Notes under the pieces: model-generated
The model's input: only the letters and a program-made list of their open reading frames with translations
Told to the model about the DNA's origin: nothing
The model's database searches: none
Source of the DNA: Flammeovirga sp. EKP202
Lineage (GTDB): Bacteria; Bacteroidota; Bacteroidia; Cytophagales; Flammeovirgaceae
Reading direction: 5' to 3'
Assembly (NCBI RefSeq): GCF_014534745.1
Contig: NZ_JACVVP010000004.1
Location: forward strand, 62,001-126,000
Length of the DNA stretch: 64,000 nucleotides
Made by a program: the position numbers and the translations under genes
Shown here: piece by piece, positions 8,158-17,556 of the stretch
Numbering within the stretch: the first letter of the stretch is position 1
How the letters are laid out: every line of letters begins with the position of its first letter

Positions 8158-9498
8158 ATGGACAAAGTAATTGATGTGCCAGACTTAGGGGTACCAAGAA
8201 TAGTAATTGTCGGAGGAGGTTTTGGAGGGTTGGAATTAGTAAGAAACCTAAAGAAAACAGACTTTCAAGTGGTCTTATTAGACCGAAATAACTATCACAC
8301 TTTTCAACCTTTATTATATCAGGTAGCAACAGCAGGTTTAGAGCCTGATTCTATTTCATTTCCTATTCGAAAACTTTTTCATGGATTTTCTAACTTTTAT
8401 TTTCGATTAGCAGTTGTCCAAAAAGTAGATATCGAAGGCAGCAGAGTGCTGACTGATATTGGTGAATTAAAATATGATCATTTGGTGATTGCCTCAGGAT
8501 CTAGAACCAACTTCTTCGGTGATGAAAAAATTAAATATCACTGCATGCCTTTAAAAACTGTAGTACAGTCACTCCAATTAAGAAGTCTTTTATTACAAAA
8601 CTTTGAGCAAGCACTTCAAACGAAAGACCTTCAAGAAAGATCAGCACTGATGAACTTTGTAATTGTCGGTGGAGGTCCAACAGGTGTGGAATTAGCGGGT
8701 GCTATTTCAGAATTAAAAAAATATGTACTTCCCGTTGATTATCCAGAGTTGGATGTAAGAAGAATGGAAGTGCACTTAGTAGATGCTGGAGACAGAGTGT
8801 TGAATGCTTTATCACCTAAATCATCCCAAAGTTCTCAGAAATACTTGAAGAAACTTGGTGTGATTTTACATCAAAATACATTTGTGACGAGCTACGACGG
8901 TGAAGTGGCAACTACAAAGAAAGGAGATCAAGATGGTGTGATTTACTCAAGAAACTTAATTTGGTCAGCAGGTGTAGAAGGGAATTCACCGAAAGGATTA
9001 GATGCTTCTTTAATTACAGAAAGAGGAAATAGAATTTTAGTGGACGAACATAGTAAGGTGCTTGGGCAGGAAAATGTGTATGCGATTGGAGATGTAGCGA
9101 GCATGAAAACTAAAGATTACCCTAATGGTCATCCGATGGTAGCACCTGCGGCAATGCAACAAGCAACTCAGTTAGCAAAGAACTTCAAGAACGAAGTAAA
9201 AGGAAAAGAGAAAGAGCCTTTTGTTTATAAAGATAAAGGTAGTATGGCTACTATCGGTAAAAATAAAGCTGTAGTTGAGGTAGGAAGTTTCAAGAGTTCA
9301 GGGCCTTTTGCATGGTTTATATGGATGTTTGTGCATATTATGTCATTATTAGGTATGAGGAACAAATCAATCGTATTTATCAACTGGTTTTGGAACTATT
9401 TGAATTATGATAGATCTAATCGATTGATTACAAATAGGTTTAGTAAAGAAGAACGGAAACAAATGAGAGATCAAGGCAAAGCAGGCGTCGTAATATAA
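8158..9498 (+). CDS. ndh: Type II NADH:quinone oxidoreductase (NDH-2)
   Basis: This 446-residue flavoprotein has two dinucleotide-binding folds. The FAD site is VIVGGGFGGLE at residues 16-26, followed by the NDH-2 motif YHTFQPLLYQVATAGLEP (46-63). The NADH site is VIVGGGPTGVELAGA near residue 166, and the FAD pyrophosphate motif AIGDVAS is near residue 310. The C-terminal third contains an amphipathic or membrane-associated stretch (FAWFIWMFVHIMSLLG) that fits monotopic attachment to the inner membrane. NDH-2 passes electrons from NADH to quinone without proton pumping. In this window it would feed the same quinone pool as the succinate dehydrogenase operon. The gene appears to be monocistronic. 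Confidence 0.92.
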   Translation: MDKVIDVPDLGVPRIVIVGGGFGGLELVRNLKKTDFQVVLLDRNNYHTFQPLLYQVATAGLEPDSISFPIRKLFHGFSNFYFRLAVVQKVDIEGSRVLTDIGELKYDHLVIASGSRTNFFGDEKIKYHCMPLKTVVQSLQLRSLLLQNFEQALQTKDLQERSALMNFVIVGGGPTGVELAGAISELKKYVLPVDYPELDVRRMEVHLVDAGDRVLNALSPKSSQSSQKYLKKLGVILHQNTFVTSYDGEVATTKKGDQDGVIYSRNLIWSAGVEGNSPKGLDASLITERGNRILVDEHSKVLGQENVYAIGDVASMKTKDYPNGHPMVAPAAMQQATQLAKNFKNEVKGKEKEPFVYKDKGSMATIGKNKAVVEVGSFKSSGPFAWFIWMFVHIMSLLGMRNKSIVFINWFWNYLNYDRSNRLITNRFSKEERKQMRDQGKAGVVI

Positions 9499-9727
9499 TA
9501 CAGATGTCAACGAATGTATTGCTAATGATCATTATTTTTAAACGGGATAGGTAATTAAGGTCATCTTAACTATGATTAAGAATTAAGATATTTGTTCCAT
9601 AAAGAAAGATAAGATTTAAGAATTTAATATAAATCTCAAACTTATTTACTTAATTTGTAATCAAAAGCAACTTTGATTGCGTATTGTGTAAAGAATCAAA
9701 TTATCTCATAATTATAATAATCGCAGA

Positions 9728-12526
9728 ATGTCTAAAGAAACAGCAGTAACGCCACTGAGCGCCCTTGAGGTTGTGAAGAAGCATCTGGGTAAACCCTATG
9801 AGGACCTAGAGTTTTTACTTCAGTGTTTAAAAGAGGTATTAATCGAGAATGGCGAAACAGAACTAGCAAACGCAATTCCATGGATTAACGAAGGAACTTC
9901 ATCCCTCAAAAAAATAGACGAGAAGCATATGCAGCTTTATTCTATTGTATTCCAATTGTTGAATATGGTAGAAGTAAACGGAGCCGTACAATCAAGACGT
10001 AAGAAAGAAAACGATTTCGGTCTTGCTAGCGTGAAAGGTTTATGGGGTGAAAGATTAAAAGACTTAAAAAATCAAGGTTATACGCAAGAGCAAATTGCAG
10101 ACCTTTTACCACAAGTAATGGTCGAGCCTGTATTAACAGCTCACCCTACAGAGGCTAAAAGATCTACAGTATTAGAGCATCACAGAACATTGTACTTATT
10201 GTTGGTTCAGAGAGAGAACACAATGTACACTGGTATCGAGCAACGCTCTATCAATGCCCAAATTAAATTAATATTAGATACATTATGGAGAACAGGTGAG
10301 ATCTTCGTTGAGAAGCCAGACGTAGCTTCTGAAAGAAGAAACGCTATTCACTACCTTACAAACGTTTTCCCTGAAGTATTACCAATCTTAGATCAACGTT
10401 TCCAACAAGCTTGGGGTGAGGTTGGTTTTGATAAAGACCTTATCAGAAACATCGGAAGCCGTCCAAGAGTATCTTTTGGTAACTGGGTTGGTGGTGACCG
10501 TGATGGACACCCATTAGTAACTCACGAAGTAACTGAAGAAACATTAAGCGTTTTACGTTTAAATGCATTCGTATTAATCAGACGTTCGTTATTTAACTTA
10601 GTGAAAAAGCTTTCAGTATCTTGTGATATTGAGGATGCTCCAGCAGCATTACAAGCTCGTATCGCTGAGTTACAAAAAGAACTTGGTGAAGACGGTAAGC
10701 AAGCAATTGCTAGAAACGTAGGTGAAGCATTCAGACAGTTTGTGAACTTATGTTTAGCGAAATTACCTGTAGACGTAAAAAGAGAGCACGCTGTAGAATT
10801 ACAGGAGACTGAAGGTAAATATAGAATGGCCACTGAACTTAAAGCTGATTTGGAATTACTTCAATCAACTTTAGTAGAGTACGGTGCAACTAGATTAGCT
10901 TATTCTTATGTAAATGATGCGATCAGAGTATTAGATACATTCGGATTCCACTTAGCTCGTCTTGACATCCGTCAAAACAGTGCATTCCACGATAAAGCAA
11001 TTTCTCAAATCTTAAATGCAGCTTCTTTAGACGGTGATAGCTTCTTATCATGGTCAGAAGAGAAGAGAGTAGCGTTTATGAACAACGAATTGCTTTCAAA
11101 CAGACCTTTCACTCACCCATCTACTCAATTACCAACTGAAGCAAATGCGGTAATTTCTACTTACAGAGTAGTTGCGGAACACGTGAAAAACTATGGTACA
11201 GCAGGTATCGGAGCGTTCATTATCTCAATGACTCGTTCAGTATCTGACTTGATCGCAGTTTACTTATTAGCAAGAGAGGCAGGTTTGATGGAGCAAACTC
11301 CAGAAGGTTTAGTTTGTAAACTTCCTGTAGTACCATTATTTGAGACTATTGAAGATTTAGATATCTCTCCTCAAGTAATGCAAAGTTTCTTGGATCACCC
11401 TATCACTCGTCGTAGCTTAGAATACCAAAAACGCCAAAGCGGAGATAAGAAATTAACGCAAATGGTAATGGTAGGTTACTCAGATAGTAACAAAGATGGT
11501 GGTATCCTTGCTTCACAATGGGCATTACACCATGCTGAGACTAGTTTATATGAAGTAGGTGAGCATAGAGATATCGCGATCAACTTCTTCCACGGTAAAG
11601 GTGGTACTATTTCTCGTGGTGCTGGTCCTACTCAGTGGTTTATCCAAGCTTTACCTCACGGTGGTGTAAACGGTAACTTCCGTTTAACAGAGCAAGGTGA
11701 GACAATTGAGCAAAAGTATGCCAACAAAATGAACGCTAGCTACAACATGGAATTGTTATTAGCAGGTTCAGTAGGTAATACTGTAAAAGATAACTTAGGT
11801 AAGAAAGCGAAGCACGAGCTTGAAGGTGTGATCTCTTGGATGGCATCAGAAAGTAGAAACTTCTATGTGAACTTATTAGAAGATCCTAAGTTTATCAAAT
11901 TCTATGGTGAGGCTACTCCAATTGATGCGATTGAGTCATCAAGAATTGGTTCACGTCCAGCTCGTAGAACTGGTAGAAGAACATTAGCCGATCTTAGAGC
12001 TATTCCTTGGGTATTCTCATGGAGCCAAGCTCGTTTCAATATGACTTCTTGGTACGGTGTAGGTTACACTTTAGAGAAATTATCTAAAGAAAGACCTGAA
12101 GACTTTGCGAAGTTGAAAGAATTGATCAAAACAGACCCATTGATCAGATACGTATTCACTAACGTTGATACTTCATTAGAAGCTACTGATGAAACTATCA
12201 TGAAGGATTACGCTGCAATGGTAACAGATAAAGACGTAAAAGATTCTATCTTAACTATGCTTCTTGAAGAGTTGACAAGAACTAGAAAAATGATGGATAG
12301 CTTATTGAAAGAATCATTTGCTGAAAGAAGAAGTAATCATTACTACTCAAGCTTTATCAGAGCTGAAGCTTTAAATCCGCTTCATAAAACTCAGATCAAC
12401 TTGTTGAAGAAATGGCGTAAGATGAAGGCGGACGAGAAAGCCAACCCAGAAGATGTGGAGGCTGTATTGTTCCAATTATTGACTTCAATCAACGCGATTG
12501 CATCAGCATTGAGAGCTACTGGTTGA
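9728..12526 (+). CDS. ppc: Phosphoenolpyruvate carboxylase
   Basis: The 932 residues cover a complete PEP carboxylase. Key motifs are VLTAHPTEAKR with the catalytic histidine H139, GNWVGGDRDGHP near residue 257, GYSDSNKDGG near residue 585, FHGKGGTISRGAGP near 622 and the C-terminal ALRATG tail that sits in the active site. The enzyme forms oxaloacetate from PEP and bicarbonate, refilling the citric acid cycle. It is about 50 residues longer than the E. coli enzyme. Its codon usage looks more selected (many AAC, CAC, CGT and TTC codons) than neighbouring genes, consistent with high expression. No consensus TAnnTTTG promoter could be assigned in the 229-base upstream gap. Confidence 0.96.
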   Translation: MSKETAVTPLSALEVVKKHLGKPYEDLEFLLQCLKEVLIENGETELANAIPWINEGTSSLKKIDEKHMQLYSIVFQLLNMVEVNGAVQSRRKKENDFGLASVKGLWGERLKDLKNQGYTQEQIADLLPQVMVEPVLTAHPTEAKRSTVLEHHRTLYLLLVQRENTMYTGIEQRSINAQIKLILDTLWRTGEIFVEKPDVASERRNAIHYLTNVFPEVLPILDQRFQQAWGEVGFDKDLIRNIGSRPRVSFGNWVGGDRDGHPLVTHEVTEETLSVLRLNAFVLIRRSLFNLVKKLSVSCDIEDAPAALQARIAELQKELGEDGKQAIARNVGEAFRQFVNLCLAKLPVDVKREHAVELQETEGKYRMATELKADLELLQSTLVEYGATRLAYSYVNDAIRVLDTFGFHLARLDIRQNSAFHDKAISQILNAASLDGDSFLSWSEEKRVAFMNNELLSNRPFTHPSTQLPTEANAVISTYRVVAEHVKNYGTAGIGAFIISMTRSVSDLIAVYLLAREAGLMEQTPEGLVCKLPVVPLFETIEDLDISPQVMQSFLDHPITRRSLEYQKRQSGDKKLTQMVMVGYSDSNKDGGILASQWALHHAETSLYEVGEHRDIAINFFHGKGGTISRGAGPTQWFIQALPHGGVNGNFRLTEQGETIEQKYANKMNASYNMELLLAGSVGNTVKDNLGKKAKHELEGVISWMASESRNFYVNLLEDPKFIKFYGEATPIDAIESSRIGSRPARRTGRRTLADLRAIPWVFSWSQARFNMTSWYGVGYTLEKLSKERPEDFAKLKELIKTDPLIRYVFTNVDTSLEATDETIMKDYAAMVTDKDVKDSILTMLLEELTRTRKMMDSLLKESFAERRSNHYYSSFIRAEALNPLHKTQINLLKKWRKMKADEKANPEDVEAVLFQLLTSINAIASALRATG

Positions 12527-12544
12527 TACTTAGCTTGTTTAGCA

Positions 12545-12582
12545 ACAAAAAACGATTCTCTGAAAAGGGAATCGTTTTTTTT
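12545..12582 (+). terminator. Rho-independent terminator after ppc
   Basis: AACGATTC (12551-12558) pairs with GAATCGTT (12569-12576), flanked by an A-run and a run of eight Ts. Confidence 0.88.
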
Positions 12583-12747
12583 ATGTCTACAAAAAATATT
12601 TCTAAAATAATCCAATTGATGCTATGAAAACCAAAGGATTATACCTAAATTTTATTAACTATTTTAAGAAGTTCGAAAAGTCAAATTTGACAAATAACTT
12701 TCAAACTACTTCAAAAGATTTTTTTACTAAATCTATTTTTCTATTTA

Positions 12748-13224
12748 ATGAAAACATTACTTCTTATCAGACATGCAGAAGCCGAAAGTACTTATTTCGG
12801 TGTAGATGACAGAAGAAGGGAGCTAACCCAAGAAGGATTTACACAGGCAGTACATCTAGGAAAAAAAATAGCTTCTGGCAATTTTCAGCCTGAGGTTATG
12901 TTTTATTCAGATGCTGTAAGAACAACAGTGACTACACAATTAATCTTAGAGCAATTAGATATGCCACAAGAAGCAATTTTTGTAGAACCCTCGTTTTATG
13001 AAGCCAATGTGGGAAGGCTGCTTGATTTTATCAATCAAAGAGCAGATCAAGCAGATAGTTTAGCAATAGTAGGTCACAATCCTGCCATCAGTTTTCTAGC
13101 AGAATATCTGACAGGTGACGTTATTGGAAATTTATCACCTGCAGATGCTGTAGTTATTACTTTTGATTTAGAATCATGGGAATTAGTTTCTCAAGCAACA
13201 GGATCGCTCTTGACTAGGTTATAA
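12748..13224 (+). CDS. sixA: SixA-like histidine phosphatase
   Basis: This 158-residue protein has the phosphoglycerate mutase-like fold in its short, SixA form: the RHAE motif with R8 and H9 at the very N-terminus, R58 in SDAVRTTVT, and H110 in IVGHNPAI. SixA removes phosphate from phosphohistidine on Hpt or phosphotransfer proteins. It could also act on another phosphate ester, since short members of this superfamily vary. The gene is convergent with an LHPP-like HAD phosphatase gene and the two coding regions overlap by six bases at their ends. The start at 12748 puts RHG-type residues at the expected position. Confidence 0.8.
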   Translation: MKTLLLIRHAEAESTYFGVDDRRRELTQEGFTQAVHLGKKIASGNFQPEVMFYSDAVRTTVTTQLILEQLDMPQEAIFVEPSFYEANVGRLLDFINQRADQADSLAIVGHNPAISFLAEYLTGDVIGNLSPADAVVITFDLESWELVSQATGSLLTRL

Positions 13225-14001
13225 TTCGTCCAATAATTCATTTAAAGCATTAAAGTCATCAACAATTATATCAGGTTGTATGATGGCTTTTTCTGTTAAC
13301 TCTTTTCGGTATTTTCCTGTTTTGACCTGGATAGCGGTCAATTGAGCTTCTTTTGCTCCTTGAATATCGCCAACAATATCATCACCGATCATTAAAAGTT
13401 CACTGGCATTCAAACCGATTTTTTGAATGGCAGACTCATAAAATGATTTGTCAGGTTTACCAATACACACGGATGTGGTAGAAGTAGCAAACTCAAGTCC
13501 TTTGATAAATGCTCCAATATCGATCCTTAAGCCTTCACTAGCTTTCCAGAAGCGTCCATGGTGTAGCCCTACAATCTTACTTCCGTTGATCACTTTTAGG
13601 AAAAGCTCATTCATCAGCTCATAGTCCCAGTTTTTTCCAATATCACCGACTACAATTACTTCTGGATCTTCCAAGTTCATCTCTATTTTTTCGTAGATCA
13701 TCTCTTTGATAGAAGTACTTGCCAATACCTGCGCATTTTTGAAATTATTATTGATCAGATAATCTCTTGTCGCTAATGGAGGACTTAATACTTCTTCCTC
13801 CTTCAAAGGAATCCCCATTTTATCTAATTTATGAAATAGTTCATTGGAAGTGATACCTGATGTATTGGTAACAAATAAGAATGGGTAACCTTTTTGTTTT
13901 AGTTGCTTAATGGTATCCACAACACCTTCAATCAATACTCCGTCATTGTAAAGTACTCCATCTAAATCACATAGAATACCATTAATATGTTTTAAATTCA
14001 T
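13219..14001 (-). CDS. HAD-IIA phosphatase, LHPP/NagD-like
   Basis: I chose the ATG at 14001 (260 residues), since the HAD motif I DLDGV then begins at residue 12; the frame stays open 45 bases further upstream. Motif II is FVTNTSG, motif III lysine is in CIGKPDKSFY, and motif IV is MIGDDIVGDIQGA. The stretch GLRIDIGAFIKGLEF followed by GKP and GDDIVGD resembles the vertebrate phospholysine/phosphohistidine inorganic pyrophosphate phosphatase LHPP more closely than it does NagD. The substrate in bacteria is not established. It is tail-to-tail with the SixA-like gene, overlapping by six bases. Confidence 0.75.
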   Translation of the reverse strand: MNLKHINGILCDLDGVLYNDGVLIEGVVDTIKQLKQKGYPFLFVTNTSGITSNELFHKLDKMGIPLKEEEVLSPPLATRDYLINNNFKNAQVLASTSIKEMIYEKIEMNLEDPEVIVVGDIGKNWDYELMNELFLKVINGSKIVGLHHGRFWKASEGLRIDIGAFIKGLEFATSTTSVCIGKPDKSFYESAIQKIGLNASELLMIGDDIVGDIQGAKEAQLTAIQVKTGKYRKELTEKAIIQPDIIVDDFNALNELLDEL

Positions 14002-14084
14002 GGATATAAGTTGTATTTTTCTAATTTTAACTAAACATAACATCAAAGAGTAAATTCAAACAATGATACTACTTACCTATGTTG

Positions 14085-14092
14085 TACTTTTG
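14085..14092 (+). promoter_or_regulatory. Possible -7 promoter element (TAnnTTTG type)
   Basis: TACTTTTG matches the Bacteroidota -7 consensus and lies 20 bases before the Kelch lipoprotein start. I could not find a TTG element at the usual spacing, so the assignment is tentative. Confidence 0.35.
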
Positions 14093-14112
14093 TATTAATA
14101 ATTGAAAACTAT

Positions 14113-15099
14113 ATGAAGCTGTTATCTTCTTCAATATATGGATATTGTCTTTTGACGCTTAGCGTGATTATGCAGTCTTGTGTATCCGCTAATATATCAA
14201 AAGAGTTTGAGAATGCTACTTTGCGTTTTTCTAAAGGTACGCCTATGCCGTCACCTCGTGCATATATGGGGTACTGTAATACCCATAAAACTACTTTTGT
14301 AGTAGGGGGGATGAACAAGGCAGAAGAGCATTACAATACAATACTTTCGTATTCTCCTAAAAATGATAGCTGGAATGAGGTGACTCCTATCAATATCAAA
14401 GGGGAGAAACTCATCAACACTACCATTTCAAGTGGAAGTATGTTCCTGTTTAACGGAACGAAAGGGAATGAAGATGATCCCATGGCTAGTATCGATGTCA
14501 ATGTGAGAGAGGTAGCCTACAATAACAGAGTACCAGAAATTATGAATGTGTCTTTGAACCCTCAGGCTATTCATAAATCTTCTATTGCAGAATGGAAAGG
14601 CAGGGTATTCTTATTCGGAGGTAAAATTGACAATGACACTTACTCTAACACGCTGTTTTCATTTGATTCAAAAAAGAAAGAATGGAAACAATTAGCCCAT
14701 ATGCCAAAGCAAATGATTACTTATGGAGCAGTTTCAAATGGCAAATTATATGTGTTTGGAGGTAAAAATGAGGCTCCTATTGATGAGATCTACATGTATA
14801 ACATCAAAGTAGACCGATGGGTGAAGGTTGGGAAATTAGCAGAGCCAATAGTGGATGCTACAATCACTAGCTACGGTAGTAATATTGTTATTTTTAGTAA
14901 TGAACAACTCTTTATATACAATACAGATAAAGGTACTTTGAAGCGTTATCATACGAATATTGGAAAATTAGTAGGTAACGGAATGACAATTTCTGCAGAT
15001 AAATTGATTATTTTTGGCGGTGTGAAAACCAATAGTGTAGGCAAGGATGTTTATTCCTCAACGGTTTACACTTTGGACGTTCAAAAAATATTACAATAA
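14113..15099 (+). CDS. Kelch-repeat lipoprotein
   Basis: The N-terminus is a lipoprotein signal: hydrophobic segment and lipobox ending at C23 (VIMQSC). The body contains Kelch-type beta-propeller repeats, recognisable by VVGGM near residue 63, LFGGK near 173, VFGGK near 216 and IFGGV near 300, each followed by a blade with aromatic residues. Kelch propellers bind proteins or glycans, or in related families act as sialic-acid mutarotases. Which of these applies here is unknown. The protein is expected at the periplasmic or outer-membrane face. hisC follows after 15 bases and is probably co-transcribed. Confidence 0.75.
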   Translation: MKLLSSSIYGYCLLTLSVIMQSCVSANISKEFENATLRFSKGTPMPSPRAYMGYCNTHKTTFVVGGMNKAEEHYNTILSYSPKNDSWNEVTPINIKGEKLINTTISSGSMFLFNGTKGNEDDPMASIDVNVREVAYNNRVPEIMNVSLNPQAIHKSSIAEWKGRVFLFGGKIDNDTYSNTLFSFDSKKKEWKQLAHMPKQMITYGAVSNGKLYVFGGKNEAPIDEIYMYNIKVDRWVKVGKLAEPIVDATITSYGSNIVIFSNEQLFIYNTDKGTLKRYHTNIGKLVGNGMTISADKLIIFGGVKTNSVGKDVYSSTVYTLDVQKILQ

Positions 15100-15114
15100 G
15101 TTTATCTGTATACC

Positions 15115-16179
15115 ATGAACAAAACTAACATAGATATACAGTCATTGTTACGTGAACATATCCGCTCAATGACACCTTACTCATCAGCAAGAGATGAGTT
15201 TGAAGATGTATCAACGGAAAATATATTTCTTGATGCAAATGAAAATCCTTTTGGAACGGCTACGGGAGAACCTTATAATCGATACCCTGATCCATATCAA
15301 AGGGCAGTTAAAGCAAAGTTATCTCCAATAAAGAATATCCCAACAGATCATATTTTCTTGGGAAATGGCAGCGATGAACCTATTGATTTATTGTTTAGAG
15401 CTTTTGTCGAACCTCAAAAAGAAAATGTAATTATTCTCCCTCCAACTTACGGTATGTATAAAGTGAGTGCGGACCTCAATAACGTTGAAGTTAGAGAAGT
15501 TGCATTGACCGCTGAATTGGATTTAGACGTGGAGGGGATATTAAGTAAAGTAGATGAGCATACAAAAATCATATTCGTATGTTCTCCAAATAATCCAACT
15601 GGAGGGGCTGTTAGTTCTGATAAAATAGAACAGTTATTGACAAGTTTTGATGGGTTGGTGATTGTTGATGAAGCTTATATTGATTTTTCATCTCAGCCTT
15701 CATTTATCTCAAAACTGTCAGCGTATAACAATTTGATTGTGTTACAGACTTTTTCTAAAGCATGGGGAATGGCTGGCCTTCGTTTAGGAATGATGTTCGC
15801 CTCACCTGAAATTATAAAAGTGTTCAATACAATCAAGCCACCTTACAACATCAATCAGTTGACACAGGAAAAAGCTTTAGAAGCTTTAGACAATGTGGAT
15901 AAAGTGGAAGAGATGGTGCGTAAACTTCTTGCAGAAAGAACACGATTAGAAGAAGAATTGGATAAAATGCCTTTTGTAAAAAACAGATATCCTTCTGATG
16001 CTAACTTCATCTTAATTCAAGTAGAGGAAGCAGATAAAATGTACAATGAACTTGTAGAAAAAGGGATTGTGATCAGAAATCGCTCTAAGGTACTTTTATG
16101 TGATCAAGGCCTTCGAATTTCGATCGGTACAGAAGAAGAAAATAATAGATTCTTAGCTGAGTTCAGTCAGTTAGTTTAA
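15115..16179 (+). CDS. hisC: Histidinol-phosphate aminotransferase
   Basis: This 354-residue fold-type I aminotransferase has LDANENPFG (39-47), YPDPYQ (57-62), GNGSDEPID (83-91), CSPNNPTGG (157-165), the PLP-binding DEAYIDF (185-191) and the Schiff-base lysine K215 in TFSKAWGMAGLRLG. This motif set is the HisC pattern. The enzyme makes histidinol phosphate from imidazole-acetol phosphate and glutamate. No other histidine synthesis gene is adjacent; instead the gene follows a Kelch lipoprotein gene, so it has left the his operon or is a second copy. A strong terminator follows. Confidence 0.9.
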   Translation: MNKTNIDIQSLLREHIRSMTPYSSARDEFEDVSTENIFLDANENPFGTATGEPYNRYPDPYQRAVKAKLSPIKNIPTDHIFLGNGSDEPIDLLFRAFVEPQKENVIILPPTYGMYKVSADLNNVEVREVALTAELDLDVEGILSKVDEHTKIIFVCSPNNPTGGAVSSDKIEQLLTSFDGLVIVDEAYIDFSSQPSFISKLSAYNNLIVLQTFSKAWGMAGLRLGMMFASPEIIKVFNTIKPPYNINQLTQEKALEALDNVDKVEEMVRKLLAERTRLEEELDKMPFVKNRYPSDANFILIQVEEADKMYNELVEKGIVIRNRSKVLLCDQGLRISIGTEEENNRFLAEFSQLV

Positions 16180-16196
16180 TTGAAAGAGCTATACTT

Positions 16197-16238
16197 AATA
16201 CCCCATAATTGTTTCAATCAATTATGGGGTATTTTTTA
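16197..16238 (+). terminator. Rho-independent terminator after hisC
   Basis: A perfect 15-bp stem (16197-16211 with 16219-16233) encloses a seven-base loop and is followed by Ts. The minus strand has no T-run, so it serves hisC. Confidence 0.9.
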
Positions 16239-16249
16239 TAGATGATTTT

Positions 16250-17074
16250 TTAATCATAAGCTTGTTCAAAAACCTTCTTCCAGGCATCAACTACTTTATA
16301 TTGCTTCTCGCCAATTTCTTTGATCATCGTCACACCTGTCACATTTGTTGTCATTACCGTATCCGCTTCCATCAGTTCGGCTTTTCGAGCAAATACTTTT
16401 CTGACTTTATATCCTTTTAGTTCTAAATGAGCAATGATATTTTTTCGAGCAACTCCAGATACACAACCTACGGCTACTTTTGGAGTATAGATTACCTTGT
16501 CTTTAATCCAGAAAAGATTTCCTGATATCGTCTCAGCAAGGTAGCCATCATAATTGATTAAAATAAGATCGTCAAGTGCTCTAGTTTTCTTTTCAATACC
16601 CGCAAAGGTATAAGTCATAGAAGATAGAGACTTGCAAAACGAAACAGGAGTAAGAGGGACTTTAATAGACTCTCCGTAATCAACTGTCAAACATTTTTTA
16701 CTATCTGCTTTTTCAAAAGGTTGAATCGATAAAAGTGTGTAGTAGTTAGAGTTGTTAGGAGTATAAAGTCCGCCTTCTTTTCGCCAAATCATTAGCTTGA
16801 TTCTACAATCACCTTCAATCTCGTTTTTCTTTTTTAATGCCTTGAAAGCATCATAGATATATTCTTTATCTTGAAAGTCTGAAGGAAAGTTGATCTGTAG
16901 TTCTTTTAATCCACGTTTTATTCGATCAATGTGATCATCTAAAAAACGGATTGTTCCATTCTGAGAAATCATAGTTTCAAACAGTCCATCGCCGTATTGA
17001 AACCCTCTGTCAGAATAAGATACTCCCGTTTTAGATGCTTTTTCGATTTCGTTGTTAAATAAGACGTAACTCAT
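16250..17074 (-). CDS. pabC: Class IV PLP enzyme, probable aminodeoxychorismate lyase
   Basis: The 274 residues show the class IV fold: SDRGFQYGDGLFET (21-34), the likely PLP lysine K148 in SFCKSLSSMTY, E181 in GYLAETISGNLFW and VTGVTMIKEI near the end. This class contains aminodeoxychorismate lyase (PabC), branched-chain aminotransferase and D-amino acid aminotransferase. The length and lack of branched-chain signatures favour PabC, and a PabA/TrpG gene is present elsewhere in the window, but the assignment within the class is inference. It is the last gene of a four-gene operon, four bases after smpB. Confidence 0.65.
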   Translation of the reverse strand: MSYVLFNNEIEKASKTGVSYSDRGFQYGDGLFETMISQNGTIRFLDDHIDRIKRGLKELQINFPSDFQDKEYIYDAFKALKKKNEIEGDCRIKLMIWRKEGGLYTPNNSNYYTLLSIQPFEKADSKKCLTVDYGESIKVPLTPVSFCKSLSSMTYTFAGIEKKTRALDDLILINYDGYLAETISGNLFWIKDKVIYTPKVAVGCVSGVARKNIIAHLELKGYKVRKVFARKAELMEADTVMTTNVTGVTMIKEIGEKQYKVVDAWKKVFEQAYD

Positions 17075-17078
17075 AAAG

Positions 17079-17546
17079 TTAGTATTTCATTCTAGATATC
17101 TCTCTCTTTTGATCTTTCTCTTTCAGATCATTACGCTTGTCATAAAGCTTTTTACCTCTAGCTAAGGCAACTTCTAATTTTGCTAAACCTCTATCGTTGA
17201 TAAAAAGTTGAGTAGGGATAATCGTAAAACCCGTTTCTTTCACTTTTCTATCCAACTTGTCTAGTTCTCTTCTTGTCAAAAGAAGTTTACGGTCTGCTTT
17301 GGCTTCGTGATTATTGTAGCCACCCATTTCATAAGGAGCAATGTGCATGCTTCTTACAATCAGTTCATCTCCAATAAACAGGCAGAAAGCATCTTGTAAA
17401 CTTACTTTTTGCATACGAATTGATTTTATTTCGGAACCTTTTAAAGAAATCCCTGCTACGAGTTTTTCAACAAACTCATATTCATGAGAAGCCTTTCGGT
17501 TTTTGATTTTTACTTTTTGTTTTATTTCTAATTTCTTTCCTCCCAT
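17079..17546 (-). CDS. smpB: SsrA-binding protein SmpB
   Basis: The 155 residues match SmpB throughout: NRKASHEYEFVEKLVAGI (17-34), GSEIKSIR (38-45), the tmRNA-binding core and the C-terminal KKLYDKRNDLKEKD motif. SmpB binds tmRNA and brings it to stalled ribosomes for trans-translation. The gene sits 10 bases after comB and four bases before the class IV PLP gene, in a compact operon. The ssrA (tmRNA) gene was not found in the window. Confidence 0.95.
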   Translation of the reverse strand: MGGKKLEIKQKVKIKNRKASHEYEFVEKLVAGISLKGSEIKSIRMQKVSLQDAFCLFIGDELIVRSMHIAPYEMGGYNNHEAKADRKLLLTRRELDKLDRKVKETGFTIIPTQLFINDRGLAKLEVALARGKKLYDKRNDLKEKDQKREISRMKY

Positions 17547-17556
17547 AATGCTGATT

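Noticed and set aside
12624-12809. A 61-codon plus-strand frame overlapping the sixA start
   Set aside because: It has an AT-rich composition, no recognisable motif, and overlaps the well-supported N-terminus of SixA.
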